Shown here: positions 17,886-27,148 of the stretch, piece after piece | Layout of the letters: the number at the start of each line of letters is the position of its first letter | Position numbering within the stretch: position 1 is the stretch's first letter | Source of the DNA: UBA11051 sp964390495 | Lineage (GTDB): Bacteria > Armatimonadota > Zipacnadia > Zipacnadales > UBA11051 | Direction of reading: 5' to 3' | DNA length: 64,000 nucleotides | Assembly: GCA_964390495.1 (NCBI GenBank) | Contig: CAYMIN010000005.1 | Span: forward strand, 1-64,000 | Notes under the pieces: model-generated | What the model was told of the DNA's origin: nothing | Seen by the model: the letters and a program-made list of their open reading frames with translations, nothing else | The model's database searches: none | Position numbers and translations under genes: made by a program

Positions 17886-20114
17886 ATGACGTGGAACACC
17901 TTTGACCGCGACCGCAAACACCTTGAGACGCAGTACCACGATCCCGCCTGGGACGAAGCCAGCGGGTGGAGCCTGGACCGGCTCGAGGATGCAGTTGCGC
18001 AGATCGTGCAGGATGGAGAGCAACAGGGCCAATCCCGCATCCGTACGAAGGCAGAAGTGTTCGAGCTGCTTCTGCTGAACGGCCGCATTCATGTGGATCC
18101 GCAGGACTGGTTTGCCGACCGCCTGGAGCCCTGGGAGCTTGTTGGCAGGCTGCGCGATACGTGGACGGCGGAGATCAGAAGAACCGCCATTGCCGAAGCA
18201 GACGCCACAGCCACGCTGGCCCGTGCGGTAGGCGCATACATCTCCGGCCCCAACTTCAGCCACACCGCGCCCGACTGGGAACGGATGCTGTCGCTGGGAC
18301 CGTCGGGGTTGCTCAGCTTCGTCAGAGAGACGCGGCAGAAGAAGCTGGCATCAGGTTGCCTGAGCGCCACCCAACGCGATTTCTACGACGCCGTCGAGAC
18401 GGTTTACACCGCCTTCATTCGGTTCATCCTGCGGCTGGCCGAAGGTGCTGAGAAGCAGGCTGGACTTCATCCTCAGGAGCAGGAACGGATGCTGGCTCTG
18501 GCCGAGTGCCTGCGCAACCTCGCGACGCGACCGCCCGAGACGCTCTATGAAGCCCTGCAACTGGCCTACCTGTGCCATGAGCTCATGGAGATGGAGGGCG
18601 AAAGCGTCCGCTCGATGGGAGGCTTCGACCGCCTTTACTATCGGTTCTACCGTTCGGATCTGGATCGCGGCCTGCGGACACGCGAACAGCAGCAGGAGCT
18701 GATCAAGTACTTCTTCATCAAGTTCTTCGCACGAACTGACGGGCTGAGGTACGGGAAGAACTTTGTCTTCGGTGGGCTGGATGTCGCCGGTAGCGATGCC
18801 ACCAATCTGCTATCCTATGCAGCACTGGAGGCGTATGAGGAGATGCGGACAGTGGACCCCAAGCTCTCCGTCCGAGTGCATGGGGGCACACCCGAGGCTC
18901 TTCTCCGCCAGGTAGCCGGCTGTATCCGCAAGGGCTGCAACAGCTTTGTGCTGGTCAACGACGAAGTAGGCATTGCCAGTCTCGTTAAGCGCGGTGTCCC
19001 TGAAGCAGAGGCCCGCAACTACGTGTTGATGGGCTGCTACGAGCCGGCCATCATGGGCAAGGAGGTGCCGTGCTCCGGCTCTCAGTGGGTGAACATAGCC
19101 AAGGCTCTCGAGTGGGCGCTATACGACGGTGTTGATCCGTTGACCGGACGGCAGATGGGCCCGCAGACCGGTGAGTGCGAGACGTTTACATCCTTCGATG
19201 GGTTCTACGCCGCCTTCAAGCGGCAATTGTCTGCTCTATTCGAGGGAGCCCTGGATGTCCAGGTGGCCTATGAGTCACGCTGGGAGGAAATGAACACCTC
19301 GCCCCTGCTGTCCGGGACGATGCTGGAGTGTGTCGAGGAGGGCCGCGATATCTCCGCCGGTGGTGCCAAGTACAACAACACCGGCTGCTGCGTCGCCAGC
19401 CTCGCCAGCACGGTGGATTCGCTGATCGCGATCCGTGAGCTGGTCTTTGAGAGTAAGACCATCACCATGCCCGCGCTGGCCGAGACGCTACAGGCGAACT
19501 GGGCGGACAATGAGCTGCTGCGGTTGAAAGTGCTAAGCGGCCGCCAGAAGTTCGGGAACAATCAAGAGGGGCCGGATGCGCTGGCGAGCGATATCGCGGA
19601 ATACGTCGCGAGCATCATCAACAGCCGGAGCAACGAACGGGGCGGGCGCTTCTGCGTTGCTCTGAACTCAATCCACCACTGTCACAGCTTCGGCATGCAG
19701 GTCGGGGCGCTGCCGGACGGCAGACAGGCGCATCAGCCGCTGTCCAAGAACTTGAGTGCTGTCACAGGGATGGACCGCGAAGGCGTCACCGCACTGATCA
19801 ACTCGGTAACCAAGCTGGATTTCACGCAGTTCCCCAACGGCTCGGTACTGGACATTATGCTGCACCCGAGCGCTGTGCAGGGAGAGCAAGGCCTGAGTGC
19901 ACTGGTGGGGCTGATCCGCAGCTACTTCGCCCAGGGTGGGTTCGGGATTCAGTTCAATATCTTCGATGTCAACACGCTTCGTGAAGCACAGGAGCACCCT
20001 GAGCAATACGCGAACCTGCAAGTGCGTGTATGTGGCTGGAATGTCCACTTCGTCAATCTCAGCAAGCCTGAGCAAGACGCGTTTATCGAGCAGGCCGAAC
20101 ATCTGCCGGTCTGA
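17886..20114 (+). CDS. Uncharacterised glycyl radical enzyme (pyruvate formate-lyase superfamily)
   Basis: A 742-residue glycyl radical enzyme. The glycyl radical loop reads VRVCGWNVHF with Gly717, near the C-terminus as expected. The PROSITE-type Tyr after the Gly is Trp here. The thiyl Cys and partner acid are Cys384 and Glu386 in VLMGCYEPAIMG. This C-x-E arrangement is shared by dehydratase/lyase-type members (glycerol dehydratase, choline lyase, hydroxyproline dehydratase), not by pyruvate formate-lyase with its Cys-Cys pair. DGRQAHQPLSKNLSA and LINSVTKLDF are the usual late landmarks. ATG 17886 follows a promoter and GAGGGG, making it preferable to 17832. The dedicated activase follows 93 nt later. 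The substrate is unknown; the local GCYEP and RVCGW signatures do not match a characterised class I can name. The enzyme is oxygen-sensitive, implying anaerobic growth. Confidence 0.9.
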   Translation: MTWNTFDRDRKHLETQYHDPAWDEASGWSLDRLEDAVAQIVQDGEQQGQSRIRTKAEVFELLLLNGRIHVDPQDWFADRLEPWELVGRLRDTWTAEIRRTAIAEADATATLARAVGAYISGPNFSHTAPDWERMLSLGPSGLLSFVRETRQKKLASGCLSATQRDFYDAVETVYTAFIRFILRLAEGAEKQAGLHPQEQERMLALAECLRNLATRPPETLYEALQLAYLCHELMEMEGESVRSMGGFDRLYYRFYRSDLDRGLRTREQQQELIKYFFIKFFARTDGLRYGKNFVFGGLDVAGSDATNLLSYAALEAYEEMRTVDPKLSVRVHGGTPEALLRQVAGCIRKGCNSFVLVNDEVGIASLVKRGVPEAEARNYVLMGCYEPAIMGKEVPCSGSQWVNIAKALEWALYDGVDPLTGRQMGPQTGECETFTSFDGFYAAFKRQLSALFEGALDVQVAYESRWEEMNTSPLLSGTMLECVEEGRDISAGGAKYNNTGCCVASLASTVDSLIAIRELVFESKTITMPALAETLQANWADNELLRLKVLSGRQKFGNNQEGPDALASDIAEYVASIINSRSNERGGRFCVALNSIHHCHSFGMQVGALPDGRQAHQPLSKNLSAVTGMDREGVTALINSVTKLDFTQFPNGSVLDIMLHPSAVQGEQGLSALVGLIRSYFAQGGFGIQFNIFDVNTLREAQEHPEQYANLQVRVCGWNVHFVNLSKPEQDAFIEQAEHLPV

Positions 20115-20207
20115 GAGGTACGCATTGGCCCTGCCTTCGCCTGGAATTGCCTAGAGAACTCCTGCCGGGCGATGCTCAATCTTCCCTCGTAAGGAGCAGC
20201 GCGCACA

Positions 20208-21113
20208 GTGACCGGAAGAGTGGCTGACATCATGCGGTTCGCCACCCATGACGGCCCCGGGATCAGAACCACCGTGTTTCTGAAGGGCTGTGTGCTCGCC
20301 TGTGCCTGGTGCCATAACCCCGAGACCATCGCCTGCGGCCCGGAGCTGGGGTATGTGGCTAAGAAGTGCCTCGGCTGCGGCGAGTGCGTACCAGTATGCC
20401 CCCAAGGTGCGCACCAGATGGTGGACGGGGAACATGTCTTCGACCGAACGCGCTGTGTTGCTTGTGGAGCCTGCGCTGAGGTCTGTCTCGGCAATGCGCT
20501 TACGCTCTACGGCAGGGAGATGACGGCCGAGCAGGTCCTCGCCACGGTGATTGAGGACAGGGTGTTTTACCAGAGCACGGGGGGCGGCGTAACCGTGTCG
20601 GGCGGTGAACCGCTGCTGCAGGCTGATTTCTGTGGAGAGCTTCTCGGGATGGCGAAGCATGAAGGGCTGCACACAGCGGTGGATACCTGCGGCATGGTTC
20701 CGTGGGAGGCGTTTGCCGAGGTTCTACCCGTGACCGACCTGTTCCTGTATGATATCAAGCACACCGACCCCGTAATCCACCAGCGGCATACGGGCAGCGA
20801 TAACGAGCTGATCCTGGATAATCTGTGCCACCTGTCGGAATGTGGGACCGCAATTGAGATACGAATCCCGCTGGTTCCCGGCGTCAATGATGACGATGGC
20901 TGCATTGATGCAGCCGCGGCGCTGCTCAGTGGGCTGGAAAACATTCAGGCCGTGAAGGTGCTGCCCCTCAATCCGTTTGTCGGCTCGAAGTACGCTGCGC
21001 TGGGTAAGGAGGGGATGACGCCTTCGGGTTCCCCACCCTCAGACGCAGAGCTCCGGCGGGTGGCCGGACGCCTCCGCGCTTTCGGACTGAACGCGGTCTC
21101 CGGGAAAGACTGA
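20208..21113 (+). CDS. Glycyl radical enzyme activase (radical SAM)
   Basis: A 301-residue radical-SAM protein. The SAM cluster motif CxxxCxxC is Cys28, Cys32 and Cys35 in KGCVLACAWCHNPE. A ferredoxin-like insert with two further CxxCxxC..C sets follows (Cys54/57/60/64 and Cys83/86/89/93), the layout of most activases outside the pyruvate formate-lyase type. GGVTVSGGEPLLQ is the conserved GGE motif that contacts SAM. It would abstract hydrogen from Gly717 of the enzyme encoded just upstream. The start is GTG 20208 with AAGGAG about 11 nt before it. The pair forms a two-gene operon. Length and domain order are normal for the family. Confidence 0.93.
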   Translation: MTGRVADIMRFATHDGPGIRTTVFLKGCVLACAWCHNPETIACGPELGYVAKKCLGCGECVPVCPQGAHQMVDGEHVFDRTRCVACGACAEVCLGNALTLYGREMTAEQVLATVIEDRVFYQSTGGGVTVSGGEPLLQADFCGELLGMAKHEGLHTAVDTCGMVPWEAFAEVLPVTDLFLYDIKHTDPVIHQRHTGSDNELILDNLCHLSECGTAIEIRIPLVPGVNDDDGCIDAAAALLSGLENIQAVKVLPLNPFVGSKYAALGKEGMTPSGSPPSDAELRRVAGRLRAFGLNAVSGKD

Positions 21114-21300
21114 TACGCTAACCCGTGGCCACGCGGATGGCGATATGGTGTGTGCGAGAGGCCTAAATGATACCTTCGTCAATGTGACAGCCTTGTTTAC
21201 CCCTAATTGGAGTGTGGGAGCCACTTGTAGGTATTCCTCCGATCGCCGCTGAAGCTAATGGCGTGTTCGCAGTCGAGGGCGAGACCATGACTAGAACTGA

Positions 21301-21487
21301 GACCACGAGGCGCTGGATATGGCGGGGAATGTGTGGGAGTGGTGCGCCGACTGGTATGACGCGAACTACTACCAGACGGCGCCGAGCAGCAACCCACCCG
21401 GGCCTGCTGAGGGAGTGGGATTCGTGGTTCCGCATATGGGCAGGTGGTCGGTCACGCGCGTTTCGTTGCGCCAGGACCGTACGGTAG
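21301..21487 (+). pseudogene. Remnant of a formylglycine-generating-enzyme/SUMF1-like domain gene
   Basis: In one frame the translation reads LDMAGNVWEWCADWYDANYY, the signature GNVWEW.xDW segment of the FGE-sulfatase family, and continues to SNPPGPAEG. In the next frame over it ends AFRCARTVR followed by a stop, like the GFRCAR terminus of these proteins. The ~60 residues that normally join the two (RVLRGGSW and so on) are missing, so this is an internally deleted and frameshifted fragment without a start. Confidence 0.7.
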
Positions 21488-21628
21488 TTTTGCAGCTTTC
21501 TGCTTTACCGCTTTACCACTTACGCCGTTGCTGTTTGCCGTGGGTGTTGGGGGTGGAGGACGCGGTGCTCCGCTGCCAGTATTGGAACATCGAATGGATG
21601 GCCCGGGGATAGCCTGCTGCGCCTGGTG

Positions 21629-21769
21629 CGTGCTAGCGTGTCGCACGGCTTGCTCACCGTCGGCGGCCTCCTGCACCTCATAGCCGGCATCCTCGAGCAA
21701 GGCACGGAGAACACCTCGGACGGTCGCTTCGTCGTCGGCGACTAGTATCCTGGTCGTCTGTGACTCCAT
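21629..21769 (-). pseudogene. Truncated response-regulator receiver domain
   Basis: The ATG at 21769 (minus) has GGAGG about 9 nt upstream and encodes MESQTTRILVADDEATVRGV followed by LRALLEDAGYEVQEAADGEQAV. This is the beta1-alpha1-beta2 start of a CheY-like receiver with the acidic pair. Homology stops after ~45 residues, before the phosphoacceptor Asp, and the frame runs on as unrelated sequence to 21452. The gene is cut where it meets the FGE-like remnant coming from the other side. Confidence 0.65.
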
Positions 21770-22062
21770 GGTTTGCCGCCTCCGAGCCGATGCTTGTATC
21801 ATCTTGCGTTTGGCGGAACCGGGATCTCTACCAGACCTATCAGCCACCCCTGCCGCACGGTGCGGTTCGGTTCCGGGCAGTAGTTCACTTGTGGTAGAGT
21901 ATTCCACGTCGGGCGCTGGTTACCTGAATGTGAAGCAGAGGCCTTGTGCAGATATAGGCGGTATGATTGGGCCGCGCCAGAGGCCGGTAGCTGCGCACTA
22001 ATAGACCTGCAAGACTTCTCGGGCCCTTCATCACCGCACAGGAATTCTCAGTGTCGCCCCGC

Positions 22063-22210
22063 CAGGCCGCCATTCCCAGCTTACGCCAGAACTCTCCCAC
22101 CAAGGTACGCGCTGCGGTGTGCTGTGCTGCAGGGCGCACACGGTCTGGGGCTCGGTGTACCGGTTACGCTTCATGATGCTCAGCACTCCTGACCGGAGTA
22201 TAGACCTGCA
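22063..22210 (-). pseudogene. Decayed IS3-family transposase OrfA fragment
   Basis: On the minus strand an ATG at 22174 opens MKRNRYTEPQTVCALQ. In the neighbouring frame the sequence goes on RTLVGEFWRKLGMAAWRGD. Joined, these match the IS3-type OrfA helix-turn-helix (MKR.R.TEEQIV.AL ... G.PVGE.CRKLGI.EATFYRW) with one frameshift and a missing YRW. AGGAG precedes the ATG, and the outer end TGCAGGTCTATACTCC matches the copy at 17640. No OrfB is recognisable. Confidence 0.65.
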
Positions 22211-22365
22211 CCTATTCTGATGCCAGGTGGATCAAGAGCCGGGGCTCGGGGCACTCAATAGAAGGTCTCTGTGGCTCCGACGGCCAAACGGTACTGCCGA
22301 TAGGCGGCTGCAAAGCTCACAAGACCACGGAACCCATTTGGTTTCGAAGAGCGGAGGGAAATCGG

Positions 22366-23648
22366 ATGCCCGTTAGCGTTGTCTTGACCGAGAGCGGAGC
22401 CGACCGCGCCACGGCCTATGCAATGAGCGCGAAGGTGGTGCGGCGCGGACCCGACTACCTGTGCACCTGGCTGGGCCAGGAGCGGCGGAACTGGTGGGCG
22501 CTTGTGGATGCGGAGAGGGGGGTGCTGCGCGAAAAGGGCCCGGTAGGGCCGGTGCGGAGGGACAACCATTGCGGCGCCGGCCTGTGCCTTGCGCCCGACG
22601 GCACCGCGCATCTGGTGGTGGGCGGACACCACGAGCCCTTCCTGCACTACCGCCTCCCCGCGAGCGCCAATCCGGCGGCGTGGGAGCTGCTGGGCGAAGC
22701 GGGCGGGCCCGGCGGAACCTACCCCAGCGTTACCTGTGACGCGGAAGGGGTCGTACACCTGGCCTACCGCTGCCGGGAGTTGACGCCGGGGATGCCCTTT
22801 CCGTATCACCTGATGTACGCCCGGTGGGAGCCTGATGCGGGTGCGTGGGACGGACCGCGCCCCCTAGTTCGAGCAGCGATAGAGGAACACACCTGGCTGA
22901 CCAACGTCCTGGAGACCGGCCCCGGCGGGACCGTGCAGGTGTTCGTCAGCAACACCCGCAAGTTGCCCGACGGCTCCTACTACTACGGCGCGGCCGCTCT
23001 CTGCTCCGGAGACGGCGGGGAGCAGTGGCACCAGGCGGGAGCGCAGGCGCCGCTCGCGCTGCCGGTGGACATGGGGGAACTCGAGCCACTGGACGGCCCC
23101 AATCTGGCGCGCGCGCGCATACAGCCGCCGCAGCAGTGGCAGCAACAGGCGGCCAGGGGACCGGGGCAGTACTACTACAACGAGATACTGCTGTCTAATC
23201 CAGTAATAGATGAGCAGGAAAGGCCGTGGGTAATCCTGCATAACCTGCTGCTGGGTGAAGCGGCCCTATTCCACCAGGAGGGCGACGGTTTCGTTGGCTT
23301 GCCGCTGGCGAAGGCGCTGGGCGAGGTGGCGCCGGGCTACCGGATCTCCCACGCCGGGCAGCTTTCCCGTCATCGAAACGGCACCCTGCAGGCCATTCTG
23401 ACAGTGGCTCCGGAAGGCGTGCGTGAGTTTGGCGCCGTTGGCACCGCGATGGTGCGGCTACTGGTCCGGCCCGAGGGTGAGGTGACCCTCGCGGAGTTCG
23501 CGGTTGAGCCTGCTGCAGATGGTACGCCTGACTGGTTGCCGAGCCTGGAGCGTTGGTCGTGGCAGGCGCCCTTTGACCGGCCTGCGCTGCTTCACACGCA
23601 CGGGCACAACGCCGGCGGGTATGAGCACAATGTCAACGACCTGATGAC
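22366..23648 (+). CDS. BNR-repeat protein (BNR_4-like), 3' end lost in assembly gap
   Basis: About 427 residues are readable before the run of N. The pattern (LCLAPDGTAHLVVGGHHEPFLHYRL, GGTYPSVTCDAEGVVHLAYRC, HLMYARWEPDAGAWDGPRPL, QVFVSNTRKLPDGSYYYGAA) is that of BNR_4-type beta-propellers. These include exported or cytosolic proteins of polysaccharide loci and some ulvan/rhamnogalacturonan lyases. There is no signal peptide, so a cytoplasmic place is likely unless the start is wrong. The ATG at 22366 follows GGAGGG at ~22350. The frame appears to run through the gap to 23907, but the gap length is arbitrary and the post-gap sequence does not resemble this family, so the true end is unknown. 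Confidence 0.65.
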
Positions 23649-23748
23649 NNNNNNNNNNNNNNNNNNNNNNNNNNNNNNNNNNNNNNNNNNNNNNNNNNNN
23701 NNNNNNNNNNNNNNNNNNNNNNNNNNNNNNNNNNNNNNNNNNNNNNNN
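23649..23748. other. Assembly gap of 100 N
   Basis: Exactly 100 N, the usual placeholder for a scaffold join of unknown length. Gene order and reading frames cannot be trusted across it, and the bases 23749-24009 on the far side hold no gene I can support. Confidence 0.98.
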
Positions 23749-24009
23749 GGGGATGAAGGGGCGGGGCCTGGCTTCGTAAAGGTATGCTTCTCGCGCTCGT
23801 GCCACGGGACGCCACCTGAATGGGAAATCTCAGAGCACATGGGGGGGAGGATGCATGTGGTACGGCAGAGAAGTCTATACTATAGCCGCGAGCCCATGGG
23901 CCGGTAAGAGCTGATCTCTCTGGACCGAAGAGACTGCTTCCGGGGCACTAGAAGCCATATTCAGGGCCGGGGCAACAGGTGTCAGCCGCTACCTAGGGAG
24001 GCGTTTGGA

Positions 24010-25086
24010 TTGCGATACTGCTGGATCGGGTGTGTCGCGTTGTTAATCGGTTTGCTGTCAGCCACGTGGGGAGCGCCTGAGCTGCCCGGGGCGGAGCTGG
24101 TCAACGCCGGCTTCGATCAGCCCCTTGACTCCTCGGGTACACCGGAGGGGTGGTATCGCTACGTCTCGAAGTTCGGGACGGCCCGCTTGGCGGTGGACCC
24201 CGAGGTGAAGAACAGCGGCGCGAGCTCTCTGAAGATGGAAGTCGGCGCCAAGTCGGCCTGTACCGTGAGCCAGTATCTGCGCGTGGACGGCCCGGGGCCC
24301 TTCACTTTCTCCTGCCAAGCGCGCACGACTGCGCAGGCCGCCAACGGTGTGCGGCTTTCAATCGAGTGGTTTGAGGCCACGGATTGGCCGCAGCGGGTGG
24401 AAATGGTCGGGAGGTCTTCCCCCTCGGCTGTGCTCTACGGGGATGACACCTGGCAGCGCGTGGGAGCGGTCGCGACCAAGCCCGACGGGGCGAACCTGGC
24501 GCTGGTGGCGATCACGGTCGGTGACCCCAACGCGGAGGCCGGCACCTATTGGGTGGACGATGCCGAGTTCAGCCCCGGCGCGCGGCCGGCGCCCCTGCTG
24601 GGCAATACGGGCTTCGAGATAGATGCTGATAGCGATGGCGTTCCCGATAGCTGGGGCCGCAGCTACTATGGCGAGGGCTGGGAAATCGTGCGCGATGCGA
24701 CGGTCGCGCATAGCGGGGCGGCCTCAGTAAGGTTGACCGGGCAGAAGGACCACGGTAGCCGCTCGGTGCTGACAACGAGGTCGCCATACTTCGTACCCCC
24801 GATGCGTCTGCGGGTCTCGTTCTGGTACAAGGGCAGTGGCGCATCGGCGAACCTCATTGATTTCCTGCCCGGCGAGGGCGACTTAGCCGCCAACGGGACG
24901 GTGTACTTCGAGCGCCATCCGTTGACGCTTGAGCTGCCCAAAGCAGAATGGACACAGGTGGTGCAGGAGTACGACGTGCCCGAGGACGCGCGTACCTTCG
25001 GGCGGATGCGCGTGGACTTCCTGATGTATCAGAGGGGCGAAGGGACGCTGTGGCTCGACGACTTCCGCCTGGAGGTTATCGAGTAG
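24010..25086 (+). CDS. Exported protein with two carbohydrate-binding-like jelly-roll domains
   Basis: A 358-residue protein with signal peptide (LLIGLLSATWG). Two similar ~160-residue beta-sandwich units follow: ELVNAGFDQPLDSSGTPEGW at residues ~30-195 and LLGNTGFEIDADSDGVPDSW at ~200-355. Each opens with the N.GFE....G.P..W phrase of CBM4/9/22-like modules and closes with WVDDAEF or WLDDFRL. The start is TTG 24010 with GGGAGG 8 nt upstream; no ATG is nearby. No catalytic domain is present, so it probably binds polysaccharide at the surface. It is followed at 58 nt by a beta-propeller protein on the same strand. Confidence 0.75.
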   Translation: MRYCWIGCVALLIGLLSATWGAPELPGAELVNAGFDQPLDSSGTPEGWYRYVSKFGTARLAVDPEVKNSGASSLKMEVGAKSACTVSQYLRVDGPGPFTFSCQARTTAQAANGVRLSIEWFEATDWPQRVEMVGRSSPSAVLYGDDTWQRVGAVATKPDGANLALVAITVGDPNAEAGTYWVDDAEFSPGARPAPLLGNTGFEIDADSDGVPDSWGRSYYGEGWEIVRDATVAHSGAASVRLTGQKDHGSRSVLTTRSPYFVPPMRLRVSFWYKGSGASANLIDFLPGEGDLAANGTVYFERHPLTLELPKAEWTQVVQEYDVPEDARTFGRMRVDFLMYQRGEGTLWLDDFRLEVIE

Positions 25087-25144
25087 CTCGCGAGTGCTGA
25101 ATCCGTGCACAGGAATTGTGCATTCGCTGCAGGAGGTCGTAGTG

Positions 25145-27022
25145 ATGCGACACATAGTGACGCTCATGACTTTGTTGTTCTTAGGGGTTGTAGCTATGGC
25201 TCAGAATAACGGTTTCACCGATCATGGGATTTGCGCGGCGGTTGGTGAAAGCCGGGGTGTCGTCGCCACCCAGACTGCATCGGGCAAGAACCTGGTGATC
25301 GGGTGTGTCCTGGACTGCTCGTCCAAGGGCTTTATCCTGGTCACCGACGTGGATAGCGGCGAGACCCGGCAGGTGCCGTACCCGGAAAGCGTCCGCAACT
25401 CCGCACCTTTTGCCTCCCTCATGAGCACCAACGGGCGTTTCTACACCGGGGCCGGCCCCGCGTTCCTCGAGTATGAGCCGGAAGCCGGTGAATGGCTATT
25501 CGGCAAGGTCATCAATCCCAAGGCCGGCTGCTATGTAGGCGTGTCCATCGCCGACGGCCCCGGTGACCTGATCTGGAAGGGCACCTACCCCGACTGCCGC
25601 CTGTACTCCTATGACCCCCAGACCCAGGAAGTCGTGGACTACGGGCGGCTCGATGAAGAGGAGCATTACTTCAGCTACCTGACCTTCGACAGCGCCGGCT
25701 GGGCCTATGCCGGCATCGGCACCGCCCGCCTGAACATCGTCGCCTTCAATCCCGAAACGCGCGAGTGCAAGCAGATGGTTGATGAGGCCGAACGCGTCAC
25801 CGGTACCGGGTACGTGTACACCGGTGTGGATGGCAAGGTCTATGGCCGAGCCGGCAAGCAGTGGTATCGGCTATTCGCCGGAGAGCGCGAGGCGATCAAG
25901 GCAGATGAGAAGGCAGCCGCGGCCCCCAACGGCTCACTGGGGTGGGGACAGAGCACCGCTACACTGCCTGACGGGCGGCGGGTCCGCTACAACCTGCCGG
26001 ATTCGTGGCTGGAGGTGACGGACCCCAAGACGGGCGAAACCCGGCGGATCGAGCTCAAGTATGATGGCGGAGGCGTGTCCATCACTTCCCTGGCTGCCGG
26101 GCCGAATGACAAGGTCTATGCCTCAACCTGCCACCCCATGCACCTGGCGGTCTATGACCCCGAGGCAGACAAGTTGGAGGACTGGGGGCCGGTCTACCGC
26201 GTCGGCGGCGGCAATTTCTGCCACATGTCCGCCCAGGGGAAATACCTGGTGGCCGCCTCGTATGCAAGCGGCATCTTTCATGTGTATGACACCACGCGAC
26301 CGTTCAATGGCGGCTATGGCAAAGCTCCGAACCCGTATGAGGTAGCCCAATGGCACGATGACCTGTGCCGGCCCCGCGCCACCCTCGGCCATCCGGACGG
26401 CCACACGGTGCTGATGGCCGGCTATGCGGGCTATGGTCGGGTAGGAGGCGGTCTGGGATTCTATGACTTTGAGACCGAAGAGGCCACCCTCCTGACCCAT
26501 GAGGACCTAATTCCGTACCACAGCACCGTAGCCCTCGCGGCGCTGCCCGATGGCACGGTGGTTGGCGGCACCACCGTCGGCGCTCCCGGCGGTGGGCACG
26601 TCGTGGCGACTGAAGCGGTGCTGTACCTGTTTGACTGGGAGAGCCGCAAAGTGGTCTTCCAGACATCCCCGGTGCCGGGGGCCAGTAGCATCGTGGCGCT
26701 GCAGGTTGCCCCCAGCGGTCTGGTGTATGGTCTGGCCTCCGGTTCGGTGCTGTTTATCTTCGACCCGGCGAAGCGAGAGGTGATCCATACTAATAAGCTG
26801 GAGCAATGGGGCGGTGTGCCCCGGGACAGCCTGTTTCTCGGCCCCAATGACGACGTGTACGCCCAGCTCTCCAATGCAGTAGTTCGACTTGATCCGGAGA
26901 GCTTCGAGCCCGCGGTGGTGGCGACCCCCCCTATCGGGATCAGTGTGGGCGGGCCCTTTGTGGCTGGCCGCATCTACTTCGGGTCCAGTTCGCATCTGTG
27001 GAGCCATGAACTGCCGAAGTGA
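25145..27022 (+). CDS. Exported beta-propeller protein (paralogue of 53215-55140)
   Basis: A 625-residue protein with signal peptide MRHIVTLMTLLFLGVVAMAQ. It is built of repeated strands of PQQ/SMP-30-like propeller type (LYSYDPQTQEVVDYGRL, IVAFNPETRECKQM, LAVYDPEADKLEDWG, LFIFDPAKREVIHTN). It is clearly homologous over its whole length to the protein at 53215: both end PxGxSxGGxxxxGRIYFGSxSHLxS, and both carry GxGYVYxxxDGKVYG in the middle. No catalytic residues are recognised. AGGAGG stands 8 nt before ATG 25145; the frame is open to 25094. A role in binding or turnover of an extracellular sugar or lactone is possible, but it is unassigned. Confidence 0.7.
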   Translation: MRHIVTLMTLLFLGVVAMAQNNGFTDHGICAAVGESRGVVATQTASGKNLVIGCVLDCSSKGFILVTDVDSGETRQVPYPESVRNSAPFASLMSTNGRFYTGAGPAFLEYEPEAGEWLFGKVINPKAGCYVGVSIADGPGDLIWKGTYPDCRLYSYDPQTQEVVDYGRLDEEEHYFSYLTFDSAGWAYAGIGTARLNIVAFNPETRECKQMVDEAERVTGTGYVYTGVDGKVYGRAGKQWYRLFAGEREAIKADEKAAAAPNGSLGWGQSTATLPDGRRVRYNLPDSWLEVTDPKTGETRRIELKYDGGGVSITSLAAGPNDKVYASTCHPMHLAVYDPEADKLEDWGPVYRVGGGNFCHMSAQGKYLVAASYASGIFHVYDTTRPFNGGYGKAPNPYEVAQWHDDLCRPRATLGHPDGHTVLMAGYAGYGRVGGGLGFYDFETEEATLLTHEDLIPYHSTVALAALPDGTVVGGTTVGAPGGGHVVATEAVLYLFDWESRKVVFQTSPVPGASSIVALQVAPSGLVYGLASGSVLFIFDPAKREVIHTNKLEQWGGVPRDSLFLGPNDDVYAQLSNAVVRLDPESFEPAVVATPPIGISVGGPFVAGRIYFGSSSHLWSHELPK

Positions 27023-27148
27023 GGCACCGAGCGGGGCTGGGCGAAGACCCCGTATAGTGTCCGGCAACCGGTCTCTATCACCGGTACTCGCTCTTAGCTG
27101 CTTCAAACAGGCTGTCACCGACCGCTGCAGCGCCCTGGAAGATTGCCT

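Larger units (their letters stand above)
21114..22365. other. Non-coding stretch with gene remnants
   Basis: About 1.25 kb with no intact gene. It contains a formylglycine-generating-enzyme-like remnant (21301-21487, +), the first third of a response regulator (21629-21769, -) and an IS3 OrfA fragment (22063-22210, -). The remainder shows no recognisable coding or repeat structure to me. Confidence 0.7.

Noticed and set aside
23749..23907. Continuation of the BNR gene after the N run
   Set aside because: The gap length is a placeholder, so frame identity across it means nothing, and the post-gap translation does not look like the BNR family.
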